DNA of 64,000 nt, from contig CM070875.1 in NCBI GenBank assembly GCA_036365515.1, positions 91,466,128-91,530,127 on the forward strand. The letters are read 5' to 3'. Numbering within the stretch: position 1 is the stretch's first letter; each line of letters opens with the position of its first letter. Below, one piece after another: positions 55,630-64,000 of this stretch. A program made the translations under genes and the position numbers. This DNA comes from Torymus aiolomorphi. Lineage: Eukaryota > Arthropoda > Insecta > Hymenoptera > Torymidae. Under the pieces are notes generated by a model. The model had not been told where the DNA came from, did no database searches, and worked only from the letters and a program-made list of their open reading frames with translations.

Positions 55630-56225
55630 GTGGACGTCGGCCGAATTTTCAAAAATCAGTGGTAGGTTAAAAATTTTGGTTTTTTGCTTATAACTCAAAA
55701 AGTAGAGCTAGAATTGCAAATCGGACGAAATTTTGGGGGCTGTGTTCCGATAGGAGTGGTATCATTTTTCCACATACTATCCGACGACGTTGGCAGAATT
55801 TTCGGAAATCTGTAGTGGGGGTAAAAATTTTGGTTTCTTGCTTATATATCGAGAAGGAGCGCTCTGATCGAAAAACGGACGAACTTTTTGAGATGTAACA
55901 ATAGGGGGACATACTTTTAATATATTATTGAATGACGCTGGCGGAATTTTCGAAAATCGGTGGTGAGAGCAGAACTTTTGGTTCTTCGCTTATATCTCGA
56001 AAAAGGAGAGCTTGCTTCGAAAAGCGGATGAAATTTTGGGGGCGTAACAATAGGGGGGACATACTTTTAATGTACTAACAAATGACGCTGGCGAAATTTT
56101 CGAAAATTGGTTGTGGTGGTAGAAATTTTGATTTTTCGCTTAAATCTCAAGAAGAAGCGCTCGGATCAAAAAAAGGGCAATATTTTGGGGGGTGTATTCC
56201 AATAGGGAGGTATCACTTTTTTACA
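55630..56225. repeat. Four tandem copies of a 150-bp repeat at the outer edge of the right arm
   Basis: The unit is marked by gacgctggcgaaattttcga, then a-rich text, then cgcttatatctcgaaaaagg and gacgaaattttgggggcgta. Copies start near 55640, 55795, 55945 and 56093. The left arm retains only the innermost one or so (40268-40450). Subterminal direct repeats of this kind are common at the ends of transposons and linear virus-like DNAs. Confidence 0.8.
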
Positions 56226-56320
56226 TAGAATCGTGTGGTGTATACAAGATTTTCATAACCTCAAAATTGTGAAAAATATTTTGCGCGCGCAGCGGCCTCG
56301 TAATTCCGCTGTGAGTATAC

Positions 56321-56850
56321 ATATGACTCGATAGCCTAGTGGTAAGGTAGCTTCTCGGTAATCTAGAGATTGTGAGTTCAAATCCAACCATTGGCGATTT
56401 TTTTTTCATAAAACGTTTTTTATATTAAAATATTAATGTTTGTCGGTAAAGTATATGAATTTACAAACAGTGTTCTACCTCACCACTGTGAATATTGGGG
56501 CCCCGCGCTATAAGATACAAATTTAGCTATAGGTATACATACGTCTCGTTAGTCGAGTTGTAAAGTTGCTGCTCAGTAATCTGAAAATCGTAGGTTCAAA
56601 TCCACCCTTCTGCATTTTTTTCATAAAAACTTTTTATATTAAAGTATTAATGTTTATCCGTAAAGTATATTAATTTATCTACAGTTAGTGCTCTGCCTTA
56701 CCGACAGTGCCACCGTGAAGGCATCACACTATAAGAATACAAATTAAGCTATGAGTATACATATGTCTCGATAGCCGTGTGGTAAGGTGGTTTCTCAGTA
56801 ATCAAGAGATCGTGAGTTGGAATCCACCTTCCGGCGATTTTTTTTTCATA
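56321..56850 (+). repeat. Three tandem tRNA-like (SINE-type) units
   Basis: Units start at 56321, 56541 and 56761, a period of 220 bp. The first has an A-box-like segment (tagcctagtggtaagg), a hairpin around tctcggtaatctagaga, and a B-box-like segment (gagttcaaatccaacc). A run of eight T follows, as at a Pol III terminator. The other two keep the same layout with substitutions, including gggttcaaatcc-like aggttcaaatccaccc in the second. The acceptor arms do not pair, so these are not functional tRNA genes. I read them as a tRNA-derived SINE family or a tandem tRNA-like repeat. Confidence 0.65.
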
Positions 56851-57540
56851 AAACCTTTTTTAATATTCGCACTCACCTAAATGGAACAAATTATTATTAT
56901 TAATTTACCAACACGCGTTCTACCTTGCCGACGTAAATATTACTTAGAATAATCGAAAATTTAGTTTATGAAAAACATATAGAAAAACATATATCAGGAG
57001 TACCTATTTTAGTCGAGTAAGAAAGGTACATGTTACTGCGAAGGTCGTCCAGCGGGACATAGATAAGAAAATTGATATCAAACGTGTAGTTTTTGACAGC
57101 AGGCTTGTCTAATCTTATCCATCTTTAAATTGATATGGTATATGGTTTTCATTAAGAAAATGACGAAAAAACATTTCTTACACCTGGCGAGCGGGACAAA
57201 GTTGTTCTTACAGGTGAGTAAAGGTGTCAATTTTCAGGAGGGTCATGACAAATCATACTCACTACCAAATTTATAGAGAGATAACTTTGAACTATATACA
57301 AAATGAAAATAAAGTTCTTACGGCTTCTACGCGGGACAACTGAGTTCTGACACGCATCTGATGGTTTGAATCGAGAGCATCCTGAAGCTCAAAGACTTTC
57401 CTTTAATTTGAATAGATTTATGGGATTTTCGTGATGCTAACATGCAAAATGAATTAGTTATATAATGCAGAATGTCTTTTTTATAATTTTATTATCCAAG
57501 ATTTCTCATTATTATATTTACAAACGATTTACTCAACAAT
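56851..57540. other. Spacer upstream of the palindrome, downstream of the PIN-like gene
   Basis: This is AT-rich. The word gcgggaca recurs at about 57052, 57191 and 57332, spaced about 140 bp, hinting at a degenerate tandem repeat. No coding sequence is seen. It would include the 3' untranslated region and terminator of the minus-strand gene that ends at 57541, but no clear polyadenylation signal could be chosen. Confidence 0.5.
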
Positions 57541-59979
57541 TTATACCTCCTCATCGCTACAAGACTCTTCTGATGAGGAATTAAGATCGCCTGAAAAGCA
57601 CAATTCGAAATCGTCAATATTATTGATATCATCTTCACCGGATTCGGATTCACCTGAAACAATATAATTTATGAATATTTGTTAAAAATTGAAAAATCAA
57701 TTACAACAACTGTACAGTACCTTGAATTTCCTCATTAGAATTTTCCAAGATAATGTCATCAATGTTTATTGGCAGCTGATCTCCTTCGAACCATTTGAAG
57801 GAGCACTTATCATCCTCTATTGTCCAACCATAATCTTGCATACAAAGGACGTTGATCGAATTTTTGTGAGCGTTTCGCACAATATTTCCAATGCATATCG
57901 TTCGTAAAAGCTGTTGTCTCAATTCAGATTTGTTCGGAGGTAAAACGGATCCATCAAAGTTCTTTCCCGTAATATTAAAAGTATTTTTATCATTCATCTT
58001 ATAAATTTGGCAAAACGCGGCGACTCTTGCTTGATTAATGCATTTCAATTTTTTATGGCCGTACATTTTAGATACATACTTTTCAAACGTATTAAATAGT
58101 TCATCAACGTTCATTTCGGTCACGTTGCAGAACGCATCGATGAACTTTTTATTCTTTTCAAGGAGTCCAAACGGTCGGATTTTGCTTTTATTAAAAAAAG
58201 CAGGATTAAAATCGTAACCCGTGAGAGCGTGGAAGGTAGGCATCGCTAAACATAATTCGCTTCCAAGAGACAAGTACATTTTACTGATATCAATGAATCG
58301 CTGTTTACTACCAGAACCTACGTGTATGTGAATGTTAACACCTGCTTTTACGTGTCCCATATTTCCTAACATTATCAGGAGGATGTCGGTATCAGAACAT
58401 CGAATCGTCACGTCGGATTCCTCGGTTATTTGACATGCATGGAAAATTACTTTAGTGTTGGCATCCTCGTGAGAAGGGCAAGATAATTCCTCTACTTCAT
58501 TTACAATCATTTTTTCATTAACTTTTTGATATTTGTAGCACTTGTCATAATTTACAAACAAGATTTTATTGTCAATAAAAGGTACAAAATCATTGGATTT
58601 CCAATAGTCAATTAAAAATTGCAGAAGTGCCTCTTTGAAAAACACGTTCTTCAACTCAACAAAAAAATCTGTTTTCCGCGTTTGCGATCTACTGCGAATG
58701 TAGTAAGGCTGAACTCTTCGGACACCTCTTACAGAATGCTCATAATTTTTTATCGATGGTGCAAAGTACCTATTAAAAGCAAGAATAATAGTTCGTGCCT
58801 CTGTTCTCGTGAGGCTTTGAAATATCTTAGCACTTATGTTACCGAACGTTACTGGTATTTCTTTCATTTGACGAAGAAAAAAAACCATCGTGAATAATAA
58901 CATCCACCCGTAAGGGAGGCTGACTAGACGATCTTTTCTCAAGCGGGGCCATAAAAGTAGACTTTTGTGTTCTACAAATCGACCATCCAAATAGCATAGA
59001 GCTAATGGAACAGGTGTCAAGGGATATGATAAAACTTTATCTATATTAAGTGTTTTTTCTAAAGATATTCTCAATAATTGGCCAAATAAATCTCTCTGTA
59101 ATTGTAACTGCGCTACTTTCGGATTTTGTTTTTTCATTTTACGTAGGTCAGAAAAAGTAGGGTACTTATTTCGTGGTATAGCTAGTTCAAATCTATTTGC
59201 ATCCAACGAGCATTCTTCTATAAATTTACTTTGAAGCTCTGCGCCTTTACTCAGTATACTTAACAAACTATCGGCGACGCCTTCAGTTGCAGCTGCTCCA
59301 GTTGAAATATTAAATAACTCATCTTTATCTAAATCATTGGAAAAAGGATTGGTGGTATCAGTGATTGCCGAAATAAGTTTCTCTATATGGCCTGCGCTGT
59401 TATTGATTCTATATATTTTCAAGTCATTTGTTACATCCTGCTTTTCAATAAGGCCGCATTCATTCATCACATGTCCAATAATTTTTGTTCGCAAACTACG
59501 ACTACGACCCCAACGTTGACGTGCCGCAATTGAATTACTTGAATTAATAATACCAGTCAATTTACTTGCCGCATCTGAATTTATGGTTTGTTCTAATGTC
59601 AGATCAATAGGCTGCCTAGAATAAGGCTTATCTGTTCGTTTGATTCCAAAAGAACCATTTTCGAACTGTTCTCGTAATCCTGGGTGCGTTTCATCAACTC
59701 TCAGTAAATTATCTAAATATTTTACGAGATAACGTGAATAATTCTGTTGGTTAAAGAAAGAAAAAACAAATTTTAGATCCTTGGCAGAGCACTCATAAGC
59801 TGCTTCAAATCTGTTCGTCTCACATCTGCATTCAAAATTAGATAATTATCAATGGCTTCAGTATAGAGTGCATAAAACTGTGGAGTTTTACCATGGCGAC
59901 CCATTAAAGTTACCTTTCTATACTCTTCAAATTTATCGATCAATTGCAGTACCGAGTTTTTATCGACCATAGGATTCTC
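57541..59979 (-). pseudogene. Uncharacterised PIN/FEN-like nuclease-family protein, C-terminal two thirds
   Basis: The main frame (59560-57701, open further up to about 59770) encodes over 680 residues. Counting from 59560, PSHEDANTKVIFHA (residue 365), IRCSDTDILLIMLGN (389) and HALTGYDFNPAFF (447) form an E-D / D-x-D / G-x-D series. That series resembles the metal site of PIN/FEN1-like nucleases. Near residue 215 the text is SLPYGWMLL, where I would expect an Asp-Gly turn, so the first ligand may be missing. An intron at 57654-57720 joins NEEIQ to an acidic tail (GESESGEDDINNIDDFELCF) ending in TAA at 57541-57543. Upstream, 59970-59773 is another piece (YRKVTLMGRHGKTPQFYALY), with a stop and frame change near 59770. 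The family is dispersed in invertebrate genomes; its function is unknown to me. Confidence 0.65.
57654..57720 (-). other. Last intron of the PIN-like gene
   Basis: It is 67 bp. The donor on the minus strand is CAAG|GTACTG and the acceptor TTGTTTCAG|GTGAA. Splicing keeps the frame open for 37 more codons and yields a Glu/Asp/Ser-rich C-terminus, whereas unspliced reading stops after QGTVQLL. Confidence 0.75.
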
Positions 59980-62744
59980 ACAAGGAAAGTACCCGAACTG
60001 TCAAATTAAAAAAAAATCCAAACCCATATTAAAAAGTAGACCTCCATGCGAGATTCACGAAACCATTTTTTTTATCGGCTGAGAAGCGCTTTATAAGGGT
60101 TAAAATCACCCCTAAAGTTTACCCCCAAGAAACGTTATTTTGATATATCTCGGCCTCTACTTAACTTTTTTTAACGAAATAAAATGGAAAGAGTTTCTTA
60201 TTAAAAAGCCAAGAAATCCGTGGTAGTATGAACATTAACGGTTGCATCCCTTATTTTTTAGAGGGTGAAATTGTGTTTTTTAAGAATAATTTTTGTTGTG
60301 AGAATTCATAAAATAATTAAAAATAGATCAAAACATTATTTTTACCAACTACAATAAATAACAGTTGGTGTTTTTGGGCATTCTTCGCGAAACAACCCCT
60401 TAAATGGTGGTAAACCACCCCTAACACAAATGAATTAGGTATATTTTTTTGGCAATTATTTTTTTCCTTAAAATGGGTTCTTGAAGTCGTTAATCGGAAT
60501 CCACATTTAGATCCACAATAAAAATTTGAAAAGAGTGAATTCAATATGGCGAAAAATTTTTTAGAAATATTTTAAATTCCACGAAAAATAGTATGTAGAC
60601 CCCCTAGCGGAAATTATATTATGTAAATAAGTGTATAATAATGTAACAATATTTTCTTATGTTATTCTATTATTTATTATATTTTATCATACACTTGTTT
60701 ATCGTACGATAAACAAGTGTATGATAATGTAGTTGTTTGTAAAAAAGTGTAAGAAAACGTAACAAATTGTACTTTTCTACTGGATTTCGGACGCTTTTAC
60801 ATTTTACCACAGTTTATACCATTTTTTAATAATTTCTTACTTTTCCTTACATTTGTCTACGTTTTATTTGCCATTAAAAAATATGATGCCAGTACCTCCA
60901 GACACTTATATTTTCAATTAATACCCATAAAATAATGTTGATATTGAATATTAATTTAACACGAGCGTAGAAAAACGTTCAGTAACGTATACTTGTTTTC
61001 GACTGACCGATGTTTCACTTATTTATGAATAAAAGAGGAGAAATCGGGAGATAAGCCATATCAATGCAAGTGTACGTAATCTTGTATATTGCGCAATAAC
61101 CATGAATTGCTATAATTATCATTATATTAAAAATTTTGTTCATATTAATTTATATTAATCATATTATTATTCATTTATATTAATCATATTATTAATATAT
61201 TATAAATCATAAATAAACTTATCTTATTAAAACCTATCATAATTTCAACAAGCATGAAAATCTCTCCTAGCTGAAATTATAAAATATGAAAGAAAATAAG
61301 AAAATACTTATAAAATGGAATAAATTGTCGAAAAATGTAAGAAATCATACGATACTGGATTTCGGGCATATTTAACAAGTTGTTAAAGTTTATTACATTT
61401 TCTTTCAATTCCTTACGTTTTCTAAATATTTCCTTGTGTAGCTTATTTTTATGAAATTATAAGGAAGTATTTGTTAGAAAAATCTGTAAGAATTTGTAAA
61501 AATTTAAACTTTTATACAGTAACTTACATTTTGTAATATATATTAATTATATTTCTAATACATAATAATTTAGATTTTATTACGTTTTAGTATTTTTTCT
61601 TTACATCTTTGAAAATATTTTATTTATAGCTTTATTTAAATAAAAGTACAATTATAAATTGTTATAAAAGTATAATTATGAACTATTTGAAAAAAGTGTA
61701 CAAATATGTGATACGATGTAAAATGTGTATCAAAATTTGTATATAAACGTGAAAAGATGTAATTAAAAGTACAAATATATAATAAAATATAAAAAGATGT
61801 ACGAAAGTGTAAGAATGCCTATAAAATTTGAATTAAGACCACAAATTAAAAATAATAAAACGTAGACAAATGTAAGGAAAAGTAAGAAATTATTAAAAAA
61901 TGGTATAAACTGTGGTAAAATGTAAAAGCGTCCGAAATCCAGTAGAAAAGTACAATTTGTTACGTTTTCTTACACTTTTTTACAAACAACTACATTATCA
62001 TACACTTGTTTATCGTAAGATAAACAAGTATATGATAAAAAAATAATAAATAATAGAATAACATAACAAAACGTTGTTACATTATTATATACTTATTTAC
62101 ATAATATAATTTCCGCTAGGGGGTCTACATACTATTTTTCGTGGAATTTAAAATATTTCTAAAAAATTTTTCGCCACATTGAATTCACTATTTTCAAATT
62201 TTTATTGTGGATCTAACTGTGGATTCCGATTAACGACTTCAAGAACCCATTTTAAGGAAAAAAATAATTGCCAAAAAAATATACCTAATTCATTTGTGTT
62301 AGGGGTGGTTTACCACCTCTTAAGGGGTTGTTTCGCGAAGAATGCCCAAACACACCAACTGTTATTTATTGTAGTTGTCAAAAATAATGTTTTGACCTAT
62401 TTTTAATTATTTTATGAATTCTCACAACAAAAATTATTCTTAAAAAAACACAATTTCACCCTCTAAAAAATAAGGGATGCAACCCTTAATGTTCATACTA
62501 CCACGGATTTCTTGACTTTTCAATAAGAAACTCTTTCCATTTTGTTTCGTTAAAAAAAGTTAAGTAGAAGCCGAGATATATCAAAAAAACGTTTCTTGGG
62601 GGTAAACTTTAGGGGTGATTTTAACCCTTATAAAGCGCTTCTGAGCCGATAAAAAAAATGGTTTCGTGAATCTCGCATGGAGGTCTACTTTTTAATATGG
62701 GTTTGGAATTTTTTTGAATTTGACAGTTCGGGTACTTTCCTTGT
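59980..62744. mobile_element. Fold-back element with 0.88-kb inverted arms, inserted in the PIN-like gene
   Basis: The ends are ACAAGGAAAGTACCCGAACT and its reverse complement. The arms 59980-60866 and 61857-62744 match over almost 890 bp with few differences. The core (60867-61856) is AT-rich with many tgtaag/cttaca words and no gene. The two mirrored 75-codon frames at 60317-60544 and 62179-62406 are arm sequence, not genes. The insertion separates coding parts of one gene on the minus strand (...FTKQTSD and CENPMVDKNSV...). I see no target duplication. There is no transposase, so it is non-autonomous. Confidence 0.88.
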
Positions 62745-63893
62745 CAGATGTTTGTTTTGTGAAATCAGTTATGTATTTCGTTATATCTTCAGAGATTTCT
62801 AAATTCATATCTGAGATGAAACGTTCAAAATGTAATTTATCGAAAACCAAACAGAGAAGTTGATGTAGATATTTGCACCTACTAAAGAATCTGCCTGTGA
62901 TAAAACCGTTAACAGATCCGTTAGCTATGAGACCGCAATCCACTAGAATGTTGGTAATTCCACAATTATCAATATACTTTCCAATAGCTTTGAAATACGC
63001 CATATCAACGTGAAATTCACCTAAATGGATGAATATTTCGTTATACATTGGCGCTTCTTTACTTTGTATTCTCATTGCCTCTTTTGTGACCGCTAAATCA
63101 TATGTCACTTCAATATACTTTTGGCCACATTCATCTTTTATCTTTAAACAGTGATCAAGAGTAAGTTTAACAACAGCAATACTTGTCGGAGATTCATTGA
63201 TAGTAGTTAAGTATGTGAGAATTTGTTTAGGACTAACATCTTGCATAATTTTACTATTATGTCCCACCCACATAGGCGTATTCGGCACTTTTAAATAGTG
63301 CGATAGCATCCACGCGAATTTTATATCAGCAATGGACTTTAAGGAATATGGCACTATCGTTCGTTCAGTAGCTGCAAGTGTTAAAAGAGTTTCACATAAC
63401 TTCGGTTTCTTTAAGTACGGTTGAATGTCGAATGTTACGGCATCTAAAGTTCGTCTCCTTTTTTTACCGATAGACTGAGCATTGGTATCGGGCATTTCAG
63501 ACGTCGAATTAACAGAATCATCATATTCAGTTGCATGTGCAATATAGTTTGTCACATCTGCATTATCATCGCAGACATTTTGAAATATGATACCAACTGT
63601 ATCGTGAAGACTGTCCTTACCCGTACTTCTCTCAACAAACCGGTCGAAATTATTGAAAGCTACACCCGTACACAAATTTGGTACACGACGAATATCTTCG
63701 GGACACAGCGTATTCGGATTCATCGTTGTAAAAGTAGCCTCAGTTTCGATGCCTTCAAGTACGCTGTAGCTACAGTAGTGACCAAATTTGTTTATCATAT
63801 TGATAATTTTTTTGCTATTTGTCAAACTCTTCAGAGCGAGTCCGAGTGTGATGTGCTTCGATGTTTTCACGCGACCTTTCTGAACGCTAAAAC
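62745..63893 (-). pseudogene. Same PIN-like family protein, N-terminal part
   Basis: The open frame is about 380 codons in phase with KTSKHITLGLALKSLTNSKK at 63870. It contains FGHYCSYSVLEGIETEATF, RRVPNLCTGVAFNNFDRFVE, STGKDSLHDTVGIIFQNVC, a basic KKRRRTLDAV stretch near residue 140, and LFIHLGEFHVDMAYFKAIGK-like text (here IFIHLGEF...). It ends SVNGFITGRFFSRCKYLHQ...FTKQTSD at the fold-back element. It belongs with the downstream part at 57541-59979. No ATG is seen at the start. A frame change near 63890 leads to more protein-like sequence (YTKRSISSLSQDMV) that runs to the window edge, so the 5' end of the gene lies outside. Confidence 0.65.
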
Positions 63894-64000
63894 CATGTCT
63901 TGCGACAAAGAAGAAATTGAGCGTTTAGTGTAGTCACTTTTTATGCGTCTTGTATTTGTCCCACATAATAGTGTAGTCATAAACGTTTTCACTGAAGTTG
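63894..64000 (-). pseudogene. Further upstream part of the PIN-like gene, cut by the window edge
   Basis: On the minus strand this reads TRRIKSDYTKRSISSLSQDM in a frame shifted relative to the next part. It fits the preceding region of the same family, as I remember it, and has no stop. It suggests an indel near 63890 or a short unrecognised intron. Confidence 0.45.

Larger units (their letters stand above)
40268..56225. mobile_element. Imperfect 16-kb palindrome of a family B DNA polymerase element
   Basis: The left arm (40268-48878, plus-sense gene) and the right arm (49030-56225, minus-sense gene) are reverse complements over most of their length. From outside to centre the arms share a 150-bp repeat unit, a leader containing cagtcgactctgattactca, the polymerase gene with two introns, minisatellites of gttactctatgacataaaag type, and a GNN triplet repeat. 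About 150 bp of unique sequence (48879-49029) joins them. Both arms have private changes: a 3.7-kb insertion and a 500-bp loss on the left, and a longer minisatellite and outer repeats on the right. The polymerase class is that of Polinton/Maverick elements and related viruses. I see no integrase or capsid gene in the window, so this is a fragment or a different element type. Confidence 0.85.

Noticed and set aside
40268..56225. The idea that the large palindrome is purely an assembly artefact
   Set aside because: The arms differ by many substitutions, private stops, a 3.7-kb insertion and different repeat lengths, which a mis-joined copy of one sequence would not show. Read support should still be checked.
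56321..56850. Functional tRNA genes
   Set aside because: The acceptor arms do not pair and the hairpins are imperfect; only the internal promoter-like boxes are tRNA-like.
60317..62406. A pair of 75-codon frames, nearly identical, in opposite orientation
   Set aside because: They lie in the two arms of the fold-back element; they match because the arms match, and no protein motif is visible.

Overview
The window reads as eukaryotic and most likely insect DNA. It is AT-rich and mostly non-coding. Its contents are arthropod-type transposable elements, short spliceosomal introns of about 56-67 bp, microsatellites, and almost no conventional host genes. A hymenopteran is a reasonable guess but nothing here proves it. 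I see no bacterial genes, rRNA genes, CRISPR arrays or operons.

Layout. 1-862: AT-rich DNA and a CA microsatellite. 863-7746: an errantivirus-like Ty3/Gypsy LTR element on the minus strand with gag, pro, RT/RNase H, integrase and a fusion-type env, all broken. 8177-15766: a BEL/Pao LTR element on the minus strand with 1019-bp LTRs and an exact 5-bp target duplication. 16196-17672: a CpG-rich block between inverted arms. 18813-18965: one spliced exon resembling the N-terminal propeller of dipeptidyl peptidase IV, the only convincing piece of ordinary host gene (plus strand). 19717-22654: a Tc1/mariner element (DD41D spacing) with long composite inverted ends. 24424-25370: a decayed coding remnant. 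25955-37502: a second, older BEL/Pao element (minus), split in its reverse transcriptase by a piggyBac element at 28890-32728.

37665-39205: a fold-back element. 39290-40262: the 3' part of a non-LTR retrotransposon (RNase H). 40268-56225: an imperfect palindrome of about 16 kb. Each arm carries a decayed, intron-containing protein-primed family B DNA polymerase gene of the Polinton/virus-like type, with minisatellites towards the centre and 150-bp repeats at the outer edge. The left arm also holds a second palindrome (40886-44565) with two inverted copies of a DDE-like gene. 56321-56850: three tRNA-like units. 57541 to the right end: a minus-strand multi-exon gene of an uncharacterised, probably dispersed family with a PIN/FEN-like nuclease signature, interrupted by a fold-back element at 59980-62744.

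The elements do not form a pathway; they form layers. piggyBac is younger than the BEL copy it splits. The nested palindrome is younger than the polymerase arm it interrupts. The two polymerase arms share a stop codon and a frameshift, so the palindrome either formed after the polymerase was already dead or its arms have been homogenised since. The most unusual feature of the window is the density of long inverted repeats.
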